DNA of 64,000 nt from Enterococcus pseudoavium NBRC 100491 (GTDB taxonomy: Bacteria; Bacillota; Bacilli; Lactobacillales; Enterococcaceae): positions 1 through 64,000 of the forward strand of contig NZ_BCQF01000001.1 of NCBI RefSeq assembly GCF_001544295.1. The letters run 5' to 3'. Shown here piece after piece: positions 17,560-26,209 of this stretch (within the stretch, counting starts at the first letter, position 1; each line of letters opens with the position of its first letter). A program made the position numbers and the translations under genes. The notes under the pieces were generated by a model, which had not been told where the DNA came from, did not search any database, and saw nothing but the letters and a program-made list of their open reading frames with translations.

Positions 17560-17594
17560 AAAAAAATAGTCGCACTCCTGTATTGGAGTGCGAC
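17560..17594 (-). terminator. Second terminator downstream of the rplT operon
   Basis: GTCGCACTCC (17569-17578) pairs perfectly with GGAGTGCGAC (17585-17594). On the minus strand it is followed by TATTTTTTT. The 130 bp between this and the rplT terminator show no coding frame. Confidence 0.8.
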
Positions 17595-17723
17595 GACCTA
17601 ACTATATTGGCTTAATATAAAACATTTTATAGTTCACCAGTGTACTAACAATCAAAAACAATCATCTCATACAAACTATCTCTGGATATTTTACTTGAAC
17701 TTGACCATCAGTTTTAAACAAAT

Positions 17724-17762
17724 AAAAGAGGATCTGACAAGACTTTTGTCAGACCCTCACTT
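17724..17762 (-). terminator. Terminator of infC-rpmI-rplT
   Basis: On the minus strand GAGGGTCTGACA pairs with TGTCAGATCCTC (one mismatch) and is followed by TTTTATTTG. It lies immediately past the rplT stop codon. Confidence 0.85.
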
Positions 17763-17766
17763 TTCA

Positions 17767-18126
17767 TTATTTAGCTAATGAATCTTTAGCTTGGTCAGCT
17801 AGTGCTGTGAAAGCAGCTGCATCGTTAACTGCTAAGTCAGCTAACATTTTGCGGTTGATTTCGATACCGGCAACTTTAAGACCGTGCATTAATTTTGAGT
17901 AGCTCAAGCCATTCATACGAGCTGCAGCGTTGATACGTGCAATCCATAATTTACGGAAGTCGCGTTTCTTTTGGCGACGATCGCGATATGCGTAGTTGTA
18001 TGAATTCATTACTTGTTCTTTAGCTGTTTTAAATAGAGTGTGTTTAGAACCGTAGTAACCTTTAGCTAGTTTTAGTGTCTTTTTACGACGTTTACGAGTT
18101 ACTGTTCCACCTTTAACACGTGCCAT
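17767..18126 (-). CDS. rplT: 50S ribosomal protein L20
   Basis: A 119-residue basic protein, [16 protein letters not shown], with the conserved [19 protein letters not shown] segment. L20 binds 23S rRNA early in large-subunit assembly and also represses its own operon by binding the leader RNA. Third gene of the operon, 62 bp after rpmI. Confidence 0.98.
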   Translation of the reverse strand: MARVKGGTVTRKRRKKTLKLAKGYYGSKHTLFKTAKEQVMNSYNYAYRDRRQKKRDFRKLWIARINAAARMNGLSYSKLMHGLKVAGIEINRKMLADLAVNDAAAFTALADQAKDSLAK

Positions 18127-18188
18127 GTTTAATTCCTCCTAATAAATATAAATCATTGAATTTTTAAAGTTGTAAAGCGGGTGCGCAA

Positions 18189-18389
18189 TTATTTCATGCG
18201 TGCCAATTGTTGGCGGATACGTTTGTAATCGCCTTTTGATACCATAGACGCTTTACGTAATTGACGACGTTGTTTTTTCGTTTTTCCGTGGAAACGGTGA
18301 CTTGTAAATGCGCGGAAACGTTTTAAACCACCGTTACCTGTGCGTTTTACACGTTTTGCTAAACCGCGATGTGTTTTTTGTTTTGGCAT
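18189..18389 (-). CDS. rpmI: 50S ribosomal protein L35
   Basis: A 66-residue basic protein, [21 protein letters not shown], with the expected [19 protein letters not shown] core. Standard position between infC and rplT. Length and composition match the family exactly. Confidence 0.98.
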   Translation of the reverse strand: MPKQKTHRGLAKRVKRTGNGGLKRFRAFTSHRFHGKTKKQRRQLRKASMVSKGDYKRIRQQLARMK

Positions 18390-18462
18390 GACTAAAATTC
18401 CTCCTACTTTTCATTTCGCATACTCTTCAACTAGAGTCAAAGAAGCATTCTCAAACTTATTG

Positions 18463-18987
18463 CTAGTCTTTCTTCTCTTTCGGTGCAAGCACTAAGAACA
18501 TGCTACGTCCGTCCATCTTCGCTTTTTGTTCCACTGTCGCAATATCGGCAGTTTCTTCAGCTAAGCGATCAAGAACTTTTTGACCAATATCTTTGTGGGT
18601 AATGGCACGGCCCTTGAAACGGATCGAAGCTTTCACTTTGTCGCCTTTTTCCAAGAATTTACGTGCATTACGAAGTTTTGTATTAAAATCGTTCACGTCG
18701 ATAGTTGGGCTCAAACGAACTTCTTTAACGTTAATCACTTTTTGTTTCTTACGCGCTTCACGTTCTTTTTTCTGTTGTTCGAAGCGATACTTCCCATAAT
18801 CCATGATACGGGCAACCGGTGGTTTTGCACCAGGTGCTACTAGGACTACATCAAGGTTTGCTTGTTCAGCAATTTTTAGGGCTTCTACTTTCGATTTCAC
18901 ACCTAATTGTTCGCCGTCTTGTCCGATCAAACGTACTTCACGTGCACGAATGCCGTCGTTAACCATCATATCCTTTGCTATGGTCAT
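18463..18987 (-). CDS. infC: Translation initiation factor IF-3
   Basis: A 174-residue factor that binds the 30S subunit, blocks premature 50S joining and checks the start codon. The N-domain has [20 protein letters not shown], then a Lys-rich linker, then the C-domain with [18 protein letters not shown]. The annotated ATG at 18987 is only three bases from GGAGG, whereas the ATA third codon is nine bases away. IF-3 genes in other bacteria start at AUU or similar rare codons for autoregulation, so the true start may be that ATA. First gene of the operon. Confidence 0.95.
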   Translation of the reverse strand: MTIAKDMMVNDGIRAREVRLIGQDGEQLGVKSKVEALKIAEQANLDVVLVAPGAKPPVARIMDYGKYRFEQQKKEREARKKQKVINVKEVRLSPTIDVNDFNTKLRNARKFLEKGDKVKASIRFKGRAITHKDIGQKVLDRLAEETADIATVEQKAKMDGRSMFLVLAPKEKKD

Positions 18988-19148
18988 TCACCTCCAAATT
19001 TTTTGAGAGAAAAAAAGCGAATAAAAAAACGAGTTCTTTACGAACCCGCACGTAGTTTGACTCATCATCTGACTCGTCATTAACTATCTAGCCCAGCGAG
19101 ATGTTCGCGTAAGGCGAGAAGCGGGTGCTTCTGCTTTCATTTCTCAAC
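18988..19148 (-). ncRNA. L20 leader with intrinsic terminator (infC-rpmI-rplT attenuator)
   Basis: The 160-nt leader between the promoter and infC contains several pairable arms and a terminator: on the minus strand GGGTTC, GTAAA, GAACTC then seven T residues (about 19028-19047). This matches the layout of the Gram-positive L20 leader, in which L20 binding promotes premature termination. The family assignment is by position and architecture. Confidence 0.75.
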
Positions 19149-19154
19149 TCTACT

Positions 19155-19183
19155 AGTATACAAGCTGCGTTTCGAATTGTCAA
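19155..19183 (-). promoter_or_regulatory. Promoter of infC operon
   Basis: On the minus strand a perfect TTGACA (19183-19178), a 17-bp spacer and TATACT (19160-19155). Transcription would start near 19148, at the beginning of the leader. Confidence 0.85.
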
Positions 19184-19347
19184 CCGCTTTAGACCTATTT
19201 CTATTCATTTTCAGAAACTTTCTATTGAGTTTTCTTTAGTTTGTATGCTAACCTATAGATGGACGCCGTTTTACACCTTGCATGACAGCAACAGAATAAT
19301 ACATAGTTCGAATCCGCAAAGATATTACTACAAAAGGAAGTGATAGG

Positions 19348-20382
19348 ATGGAACAATCCTTTTTTAAAGAATTGATTCATTACAACAAACCAAAGGAATC
19401 ACCTGTTCGTCTGATCGGTGCCGGCCTTTGTATGATCAGTGTTTTATTCACCGGCTATTTATCCCACCAGCTAGCCATCTCTAGCTACGGCTCTTTAGGT
19501 ATTTTCACCTTTCTCTATTATCAAAGACTTCCGTTAAAACAATTGATGTTACGTTTAACAATAGTAGGTACTTTTTTGACTGCCGCCAATTTTCTTGGCA
19601 TGCTCTCGACGCACGCTGTCTGGACCGCACCAATCGTGGTGGCTATGGTTGGGTTTTTAGGACGTTTTTTCTTCCGGCTATACGGCATTGCTAAACCAGG
19701 CCCATTTTTTATTGTCATGGTCACGGCAATGGGCGTCAGCACCAATGTTCCCTTAGCTAAAATCCCAGTAATGAGCAGCTACTTCTTTATCGGCGTACTC
19801 TTTTCCTTGCTTGGTGCTTTTATCATGCATTTCGTCGAGAAGGATTCCTTCCCTGTAAATCAAGTAAAAAAGACCCTAAAGGAACGGATTAATGAAGATC
19901 CAGCAGTGGTCATTGATAGCCTTTTATATAGCGGTATCTTATTTTTTGCCGTCTATCTGAGCATGGGGCTGCAATTGAAGAACCCTTACTGGCTAGTCGT
20001 TTCCTGCGCCTCCATCTTACAAGGAGATAACCTGCGGGCAATGGCGCATCGCAATATCCAACGCATTTTCGGTACGATCATTGGGTTGGCCATTGCCGCA
20101 TTCCTGCTGAATCTGCCTTTATCGGTTTTTGAAACATTGTTAATGATTACGGCCCTGTTTGTAACGGTGGAATATTTCGTGAAACGTAACTACGCGATCG
20201 CGCAATTCTTTACCACCCCGATGTCATTGATGCTCTCCATGCTGGTGAAGCAGCAATATCTCTACACCTTGATCCAGTTCCGTTTTCTCGGCATTGTGAT
20301 CGGCAGTTTGCTAGGCCTACTCGCCGCATGGATGATGACCACCAGCTTGAGTTTTTACAATCGAAAATTTCATTCCAATTAA
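19348..20382 (+). CDS. FUSC-family membrane protein
   Basis: A 344-residue protein with two hydrophobic blocks, at about residues 20-165 and 190-335. Each has several transmembrane helices, with a charged segment near 165-185 between them. The second block, YWLVVSCASILQGDNLRAMAHRNIQRIFGTIIG, is the typical FUSC core shared with aromatic-acid exporters and fusaric acid resistance proteins. Exporter activity is suggested by family; the substrate is unknown. The gene has AAGGAAGTGATAGG before the ATG and ends at its own terminator. Confidence 0.82.
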   Translation: MEQSFFKELIHYNKPKESPVRLIGAGLCMISVLFTGYLSHQLAISSYGSLGIFTFLYYQRLPLKQLMLRLTIVGTFLTAANFLGMLSTHAVWTAPIVVAMVGFLGRFFFRLYGIAKPGPFFIVMVTAMGVSTNVPLAKIPVMSSYFFIGVLFSLLGAFIMHFVEKDSFPVNQVKKTLKERINEDPAVVIDSLLYSGILFFAVYLSMGLQLKNPYWLVVSCASILQGDNLRAMAHRNIQRIFGTIIGLAIAAFLLNLPLSVFETLLMITALFVTVEYFVKRNYAIAQFFTTPMSLMLSMLVKQQYLYTLIQFRFLGIVIGSLLGLLAAWMMTTSLSFYNRKFHSN

Positions 20383-20396
20383 AAGTGACAAACAGA

Positions 20397-20422
20397 AAAC
20401 CGAGTGGGAACACTCGGTTTTT
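20397..20422 (+). terminator. Terminator after the FUSC-like gene
   Basis: AAAACCGAGTG and CACTCGGTTTTT form a GC-containing stem around GGAA, followed by T residues. Confidence 0.85.
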
Positions 20423-20430
20423 GCTATAAT
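20422..20430 (+). promoter_or_regulatory. Extended -10 promoter for the HAD phosphatase gene
   Basis: TGCTATAAT directly follows the terminator and lies 31 bp before the ATG of the phosphatase gene. No clear -35 box is visible because the terminator stem occupies that region. Confidence 0.5.
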
Positions 20431-20461
20431 GAGGACTATATAAATTGAAGGAGGCTCCTCT

Positions 20462-21271
20462 ATGTATCGATTGATTGCTTGTGACTTGGATGAAACCTTG
20501 TTAGACAAAGGTCGACACGTTTCAAAAAGAACGCAGGAAACAATAAAAATGGCAGAAGCGCAAGGCTTGGTATTCGCACCGGCCACAGGACGCGGTTTTT
20601 ACTCGATTAAACAAACCTTGGAAGAATTGGATGCTGCAAACAAAGCCAATCACTATATGATCGGTTTTAATGGCGGTGTTGTGGTGGAAAACCAAGGACC
20701 TACCATTATCAAGGATTTCCCTATGTCCTACGACATTCTGTCACGCTTGTTTGAATTTGGCTCCAACTATGAGGTGGCGATCCATCTTTACACGTTTGAT
20801 CAAACCTATGTCTATCATAGTAATCCTGAGGAAGATGCCTACTTAACGACGATTCCTCATGAAAAAAGATTCGATGATGATATTCACTTTTTAAAAGACC
20901 AAGTATGTTACAAAGCTTTGTTTCAAAATTTGGACCGCAGCTATTTAGAACAATTAGAGCAGGAAATGCCTAAAGAGCTGCACGATGTATTGGAGATTAG
21001 TTATTCCTCTAACCGTTATATCGAATTCAATCCAAAGGGCGTCAATAAAGGCGCAGCATTGCGAACATTAGCAGATCATTTAAGTATCCCAATGAATGAA
21101 ACCATCGCCATTGGAGACAATATTAACGATCTAGCTATGATTCACGAAGCCGAATTAGGGATTGCGGTCGCGAATGCCGTTCCCGCTGTAAAAGACGCGG
21201 CGCAGCATACAACCGTTGCAGATCATGAACAAAGCGCTGTGGCTGAAGTCATCGAAACCTTCATTCTATAA
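20462..21271 (+). CDS. Cof-type HAD superfamily phosphatase
   Basis: A 269-residue cytoplasmic hydrolase. Motif I is ACDLDETLLDKG with nucleophile Asp8 and acid/base Asp10. The Cof-type cap domain occupies about residues 85-190. Motifs III and IV are KGVNKGAAL and AIGDNINDLAMI. Family members dephosphorylate sugar phosphates, flavin mononucleotide or similar small molecules; the substrate is not predictable here. GGAGG precedes the ATG. Confidence 0.9.
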   Translation: MYRLIACDLDETLLDKGRHVSKRTQETIKMAEAQGLVFAPATGRGFYSIKQTLEELDAANKANHYMIGFNGGVVVENQGPTIIKDFPMSYDILSRLFEFGSNYEVAIHLYTFDQTYVYHSNPEEDAYLTTIPHEKRFDDDIHFLKDQVCYKALFQNLDRSYLEQLEQEMPKELHDVLEISYSSNRYIEFNPKGVNKGAALRTLADHLSIPMNETIAIGDNINDLAMIHEAELGIAVANAVPAVKDAAQHTTVADHEQSAVAEVIETFIL

Positions 21272-21281
21272 TCTATAATAG

Positions 21282-21320
21282 AAAAAAGCGAAGCAACTCA
21301 TTTGAGCCTGCTTCGCTTTT
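21282..21320. terminator. Bidirectional terminator between HAD phosphatase and corA
   Basis: AAAAGCGAAGCA (21284-21295) and TGCTTCGCTTTT (21309-21320) are perfect arms. The right arm overlaps the corA stop codon. Confidence 0.85.
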
Positions 21321-22224
21321 AGCGTATTCTGCGCCATAAAATCAAAATCAACCACGCGGATAAGCCCAAGCTGATCACTACTGTAATCACCCACCCAATT
21401 TCGGAATGCGTAAAAGGCAGCGGCATATTCATCCCAAAAAAACCAGTCACGATCGTCGGGATCGTTAATAGCAATGACCAGATCGTCAAGATTTTCATCG
21501 TGTCATTCAGATTATTGTTCAATAAATTATTGTAGGTGCCGGATAACTGATCCAAGATCTCACTCGATAGTTTGGTCATCTCGACTGCCTGCTTCGCTTC
21601 GATTAAGGCATCGTCCAGCTCTTCTTTTTCCTTATCTGAAAAGCTTGAAAAAACAGCCTGAGCCTTGACCTGTTCTAAAAGTACCGCATTTTGCTTCGTG
21701 GCCGTCACTAAGTAGACTAACCCAATCTCCAAATCAGACAGTGCCAAAAGATTTTTATTCGTTGTTTTTTCCCGCAATTTCTTATTCAACTGAATCCGTT
21801 GGCTATCGACTTCCTCAACTAACGGAAAATAATAATCAGAAATTAAAAAGAGCGTATGAAACAACAAACTCGCGGTACTTTGATTCGGCTCATTTGTCAA
21901 TAAATTCTCGATAACATTCTCCACATAAGCCGTCCGCTCGTTTACAAAAGAAAAGAAATAATGATCCTTCAAAACAAACGCCATTGGACTCGTTTCATAA
22001 TGATTGTCCTTCTTCAGCAAGTTCGGCACGTTGAAAATCAGCAGCAAAGCTTTTTCCATCGGATCATATTCTACCCGCGCACGTTCATTATCATCCAGCG
22101 CATAGGTCAGCATCTCATCACTGATGGCGAAATCCTCTCGCAATTTCTTTACTTCGTGGGCTTGCGTGCTATCTACATTGATCCACGAGCACATATCCTG
22201 ATTGAATGTCTTTCTGCTGTCCAT
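21319..22224 (-). CDS. CorA-family divalent cation transporter
   Basis: A 301-residue protein with a large acidic cytoplasmic domain and two C-terminal transmembrane helices. The selectivity loop GFFGMNMPLPF carries the invariant Gly264-Met265-Asn266. Family members form pentameric channels for Mg2+, sometimes Co2+ or Zn2+. The pore region is complete, and the C-terminus ends in the usual basic WRRIR. AGGAGGG precedes the ATG. Single-gene unit. Confidence 0.92.
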   Translation of the reverse strand: MDSRKTFNQDMCSWINVDSTQAHEVKKLREDFAISDEMLTYALDDNERARVEYDPMEKALLLIFNVPNLLKKDNHYETSPMAFVLKDHYFFSFVNERTAYVENVIENLLTNEPNQSTASLLFHTLFLISDYYFPLVEEVDSQRIQLNKKLREKTTNKNLLALSDLEIGLVYLVTATKQNAVLLEQVKAQAVFSSFSDKEKEELDDALIEAKQAVEMTKLSSEILDQLSGTYNNLLNNNLNDTMKILTIWSLLLTIPTIVTGFFGMNMPLPFTHSEIGWVITVVISLGLSAWLILILWRRIR

Positions 22225-22303
22225 CGGAACCCTCCTAGTCTAAATCGCTCTAGTCCAGTATACCAAAAACTTGGCTTCGATAGTTCAATCTCGTTCCTCA
22301 ACA

Positions 22304-22338
22304 AAAAAACAGAAACGAAGTCCACTCGTTTCTGTTTT
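22304..22338 (-). terminator. Terminator of the maltodextrin permease operon
   Basis: AAAACAGAAACGA and TCGTTTCTGTTTT are perfect arms; on the minus strand a run of T follows. It lies ten bases past the end of the MalG-like gene. Confidence 0.85.
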
Positions 22339-22348
22339 CAATCCCTTA

Positions 22349-23188
22349 TTAGCCTTTAACGCCACCAGCAGTAATCCCTTCAACATAATACTTTTGCATC
22401 ACCATAAACAACAACGTAATCGGGATCGCAATAATTACACACCCCGCTGTAAAAGGCATAAACCAGTGATTAATTTTATCTGGCTGCAGCATCGTGAATA
22501 ATCCGATCGCTACGGTATATTTCTGTTTTTGCTGTCCCAGAATCACTTGAGCAAAAATAAAATCCATCCACGGAATCATAAACGTCATTAAGGCCGTATA
22601 CACTATGATCGGCTTAGACAGCGGCAATGTGATCTTAAGGAAAATATCTTTTTTCGTAGCGCCATCAATCATCGCCGATTCATCTAATGAATACGGAATC
22701 GTATCGAAAAAGCCTTTGGCAATATAAAAACCTAACGCGGCTCCAGCGGAATAGACAATGACTAATGCAACCAGCGTCCCATCAAGCTCCATCGCTTTGA
22801 GAATATAATACACAGCGATCATGCTCATGAAGGCCGGAAACATATTCAAAACTAACGCTAATTTCAAGAAACGGTTGCGAAACTTAAACTTGATTCGAGA
22901 AACAGAATACGCGATGGCTACCGTAATAAAGGTTGAAATAAGACACGTAGCGATGGCGACAATCAGTGTATTCATAAACCAGCGGGCAAAGGGATACGAA
23001 CTATTGGTGAACAACATTTTGTAATTTTCTAACGTGAAGGTTTTTGGAATAATGTAATTGACCGACATGGCTCCTTCCCCACGAAAGCTGGTTAGGACAA
23101 CCCATAAAATTGGAAATAGCCAAATCACTGAAAGAATGATCAGCAAGACATAAACAAACGTTAAGGTACGGCGTTTTTGCTTTTTCAT
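22349..23188 (-). CDS. mdxG: Maltodextrin ABC transporter permease, MalG/MdxG type
   Basis: A 279-residue inner permease with six predicted helices. The EAA coupling loop reads DESAMIDGATKKDIFLKITLPLSKP near residues 175-200, which contacts the ATPase. It starts inside the TAATG overlap with the stop of the MalF-like gene, so translation is coupled. Together with MalF and the binding protein it imports maltodextrins; the ATPase comes from the divergent msmX-like gene. The C-terminal YYVEGITAGGVKG is typical of MalG. Confidence 0.92.
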   Translation of the reverse strand: MKKQKRRTLTFVYVLLIILSVIWLFPILWVVLTSFRGEGAMSVNYIIPKTFTLENYKMLFTNSSYPFARWFMNTLIVAIATCLISTFITVAIAYSVSRIKFKFRNRFLKLALVLNMFPAFMSMIAVYYILKAMELDGTLVALVIVYSAGAALGFYIAKGFFDTIPYSLDESAMIDGATKKDIFLKITLPLSKPIIVYTALMTFMIPWMDFIFAQVILGQQKQKYTVAIGLFTMLQPDKINHWFMPFTAGCVIIAIPITLLFMVMQKYYVEGITAGGVKG

Positions 23189-24549
23189 TATTGCAGACCT
23201 CCTTCATAAGATTTCGAGCGCGTATAGGCCAACAAGCTAAATACCGCACTCAACACAAAGATAATGATCCCGATAACACTAGCCAAATTATAGTCGCTAG
23301 CGATGACCGTCAGCTTGTAGAGCCAAGTAACCAGCAAATCGGTATCGCCTGCTTGATACAAAGCAGAATTGTTCGGTTTGCCCTCTGTTAATAGATAGAT
23401 CACATTAAAATTATTGATGTTGCCAATAAATTGCTGGATCAAATTTGGTGTCATAATCAACAGTATTTGCGGAAACGTAATCGAACGAAAAATTTGGAAT
23501 TTGTTGGCGCCGTCAATCTCAGCTGCTTCAATCTGCTCAGTTGGCAGATTCATAATGATTCCAGTCGCAATCAACATCGTTACCGGAATCCCGACCCACA
23601 TATTGACAAAAATAATTGAAAATTTGGCCCAAGTACCATCACTTAGAAATGGCAGCGCATTTGAAATCAAGCCCCACCTCTCTAGCAGCGCATTCACTGG
23701 TCCCCAATCGGCCAATAAATTACGCATAATCAGCAAAGAAACAAATTGCGGTACCGCCATCGTAATGACGAAAATTGTCCGAAAGATCTTTTTTCCACGT
23801 AAGCCTTTGGTGTTGATCAATAATGCTAACAAAATCCCAAAGAAGAAATTGGTTGCTGTCGCTGCCACGGCCCAGATTAGTGTCCAAGACAGTAACGGCA
23901 TAAACGTCTCGGCCATACGTCCTGTCAAAATATTTCTAAAATTCGCGAATCCGACCCAGTCAAATAAATGTCCAGGCGGCAAGTGATTATGATCGTAATT
24001 GGTAAAAGCCAAAGCGATCATATAAACCAAAGGTAAAATCGTAAACAACAGTACACCGATCAATGGTATGACCATCAGCGTCATATGGAAACGCCCATTA
24101 GTCAGTGTCTTCAGATCCTCCCTAAAGCTCGGAATCTTCTTATGTTCCTTGTTCAAGACGAATAATTTACGATTACTCTTTAAGCTGCACCAATAGATAT
24201 AGAAAAATATTCCACAAAAAATAATAGCTGCTAATCCATAAATCATCAATAACATGGAATTGTCGCCTTCAACAGAAACCTTCATCTTTATTCCATCAAT
24301 CGTCTGCCACTGCATTCCTTGCGTTTTCGTTCCTAAAGTTATCAAGCCAATAATTCCAGGAACAATCTGATACATACAGGCGATAATAAAGATAATTTCA
24401 GCGAATAAAAATAAAAATCCTTTGAAGAACTGCTTATTTAGTAGATTACTGAATCCCATAATCACAAACGACAGCTTTGTTTTGAGATCACCTTCTTTGA
24501 ACACTTGTTTCATCGAAAATTCTTCGCCGTAAGTCCCGGCTATTTCCAT
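23188..24549 (-). CDS. mdxF: Maltodextrin ABC transporter permease, MalF/MdxF type
   Basis: A 453-residue permease. It has an N-terminal pair of helices with a periplasm-type loop (TKTQGMQWQTIDGIKMKV), then the six-helix core with the EAA loop IEAAEIDGANKFQIFRSITFPQ. I place the start at the ATG at 24549, because GGGAGG sits eight bases before it; a TTG six bases further upstream is too near that site. It follows the binding-protein gene by about 100 bp containing an intercistronic hairpin. Confidence 0.92.
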   Translation of the reverse strand: MEIAGTYGEEFSMKQVFKEGDLKTKLSFVIMGFSNLLNKQFFKGFLFLFAEIIFIIACMYQIVPGIIGLITLGTKTQGMQWQTIDGIKMKVSVEGDNSMLLMIYGLAAIIFCGIFFYIYWCSLKSNRKLFVLNKEHKKIPSFREDLKTLTNGRFHMTLMVIPLIGVLLFTILPLVYMIALAFTNYDHNHLPPGHLFDWVGFANFRNILTGRMAETFMPLLSWTLIWAVAATATNFFFGILLALLINTKGLRGKKIFRTIFVITMAVPQFVSLLIMRNLLADWGPVNALLERWGLISNALPFLSDGTWAKFSIIFVNMWVGIPVTMLIATGIIMNLPTEQIEAAEIDGANKFQIFRSITFPQILLIMTPNLIQQFIGNINNFNVIYLLTEGKPNNSALYQAGDTDLLVTWLYKLTVIASDYNLASVIGIIIFVLSAVFSLLAYTRSKSYEGGLQ

Positions 24550-24603
24550 CGACAAAACCTCCCTTTTTTTAAAATAAGTTGGTCAACGATACAAAAAGAT
24601 TTC

Positions 24604-24631
24604 GGAGCAAAAAAATGATTTCTTTTGCCCC
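24604..24631 (-). repeat. Intercistronic hairpin between binding protein and permease genes
   Basis: On the minus strand GGGGCAAAA and TTTTGCTCC pair with one G-T wobble. Hairpins here commonly stabilise the upstream binding-protein mRNA so that more binding protein than permease is made; that role is inference. Confidence 0.5.
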
Positions 24632-24646
24632 GACATCTACTAAATC

Positions 24647-25903
24647 TTACTTATCACCAGAGATATCCTTCACTAACTGATCCAGCTTCGCTTGGTATTG
24701 ATCTGGCTTGATTTTTCCATTATAAGTATCGCTTAAAACAGCAGCTGAGGCTGTCCAGAAATTCGTCATTTCAGGAATCTTCGGCATAACGACGGAGTAA
24801 TCCGAACCACTCATGGTAACGACCGCATTCGCTAATTCATCATTCGTCACATAATCGGCTTCTTGAATCGTTGTGTTCGACGGAATAATGTTTCTTGTTT
24901 CATCTTTAAATTGTGCTTCTTGCACGGCTTCGCTAGATAAATAAGAAGCAAGCTTATAATCTGCAGCGATTTTCTTCGAATCGCCATCAGCTGGTGCTTG
25001 GTTTACTGCATACAGCTTCACACCCAAAAAGGCTTTTTGTTGAACCTCATTGCCGCCGATAGTCATTTTTGGATAAACTGCAATCCCTAAATTATCTTCT
25101 CCAACTGCTTCGATGGCTTTTTCTTTATCCCAAGGACCAGATTCGAAGGCTGCAATCTTCTCATTCTCAAATTGTGAAATATAATCGTCCCCGACATTTA
25201 CAAAGCCAGAATTATCTTTCTGATCAGCAATCCATTGTAAGACTGAAACCCCAGCAGGATTGTTCCAATCCGTGCCTTTCACATCTTCTCCAGTATCACC
25301 GAACAGCTTGTCACCGACTGACATAAATAATGGTCCGATTTTATAAGCATCGACAGCCTTCAAATTCGCACCAAATGTCGCGTTTTTAGTGATGTTCTCA
25401 TAAGAGCTGACTTGGTCTTCACTTAACATTTTTTTGTTATAATACAGAACTTGCGATTCAATACCGTATGGGAACGCATACACTTTATCTTTGTAAGTCG
25501 CGCCAACCAATGCCGTTTCTGATTGATCTGACTTGATCTCATCTGCATATTTTTCGGGAATCTCCTGAATGACTCCTGAATCAACTAATTGTCCTAATTG
25601 ATCATGAGGGAGCGCAAAAACATCTGCGGCGGAGGAAGGATCCTTTTTCACATTTTCCTGTGCTTTCGCATCTTCTGTTTCAACGACCTTCACATTGATA
25701 TCTGGATTTTCCTTCTCGAAAGCCTCTAAAACTTTTGTGTAGAATTTTTTTGAATCCGTGGTAATCCATAACGTGACATCTGTTTTATCAGATGAGCCGG
25801 ATGCTTTCTTATCGTCAGAGCCTGACCCGCATGCCGCCAATGTTAAGGCTGCTGCTCCTAACATCACCCCTGATAATAAATACTTTTTCAAATTGCTCTT
25901 CAT
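24647..25903 (-). CDS. mdxE: Maltose/maltodextrin-binding lipoprotein
   Basis: A 418-residue extracellular binding protein. The lipoprotein signal peptide has a charged start MKSNLKKYLL and lipobox LAAC with Cys25, followed by a Gly/Ser/Asp-rich tether. The mature part shows VTLWITTDSKKFYTKVLEAFEKE and AFPYGIESQVLYYNKKM, characteristic of MalE-type family 1 solute-binding proteins. The frame extends to 25954, but AGGAGG before 25903 and the signal peptide fix the start. First gene of the minus-strand maltodextrin operon, facing the msmX-like operon across 300 bp. Confidence 0.92.
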   Translation of the reverse strand: MKSNLKKYLLSGVMLGAAALTLAACGSGSDDKKASGSSDKTDVTLWITTDSKKFYTKVLEAFEKENPDINVKVVETEDAKAQENVKKDPSSAADVFALPHDQLGQLVDSGVIQEIPEKYADEIKSDQSETALVGATYKDKVYAFPYGIESQVLYYNKKMLSEDQVSSYENITKNATFGANLKAVDAYKIGPLFMSVGDKLFGDTGEDVKGTDWNNPAGVSVLQWIADQKDNSGFVNVGDDYISQFENEKIAAFESGPWDKEKAIEAVGEDNLGIAVYPKMTIGGNEVQQKAFLGVKLYAVNQAPADGDSKKIAADYKLASYLSSEAVQEAQFKDETRNIIPSNTTIQEADYVTNDELANAVVTMSGSDYSVVMPKIPEMTNFWTASAAVLSDTYNGKIKPDQYQAKLDQLVKDISGDK

Positions 25904-25950
25904 TCTGCTTCCTCCTGCATAAATTGAATTTTTGCTACAAAACACATTAT

Positions 25951-25962
25951 GCAACCGATTGC
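25951..25962. promoter_or_regulatory. LacI/MalR-type operator, left copy
   Basis: GCAACCGATTGC, a GCAA-N4-TTGC palindrome with central CpG typical of LacI/GalR-family operators. It stands about 50 bp before the mdxE start. Confidence 0.65.
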
Positions 25963-26142
25963 GCTAAATTGCAAGAGGAAGCGCTTAAATTATTTTATTT
26001 TTTTAAATTAAACTATACAAAATGATAAATCATTTCTCATTTTCTCTATATGAAAAGAGCGAAAAACCAATAATAAAGGCTTCCTATAACAAAATACTTA
26101 CCAAAAGAAACAATTCAATTATTAAAGATATAAATATATTTA

Positions 26143-26160
26143 TTGCAACCGATTGCGCAA
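26143..26160. promoter_or_regulatory. LacI/MalR-type operator, right copy
   Basis: TTGCAACCGATTGCGCAA contains the same 12-mer as the left copy, plus a further GC. It stands about 50 bp before the msmX start. The two copies are 192 bp apart, allowing coordinate repression of both divergent operons, possibly with DNA looping. The repressor gene is not in the window. Confidence 0.65.
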
Positions 26161-26209
26161 TATGTGATAATTACACCACAATAATCTATGAGTAAAAGGG
26201 AGTATCAAT

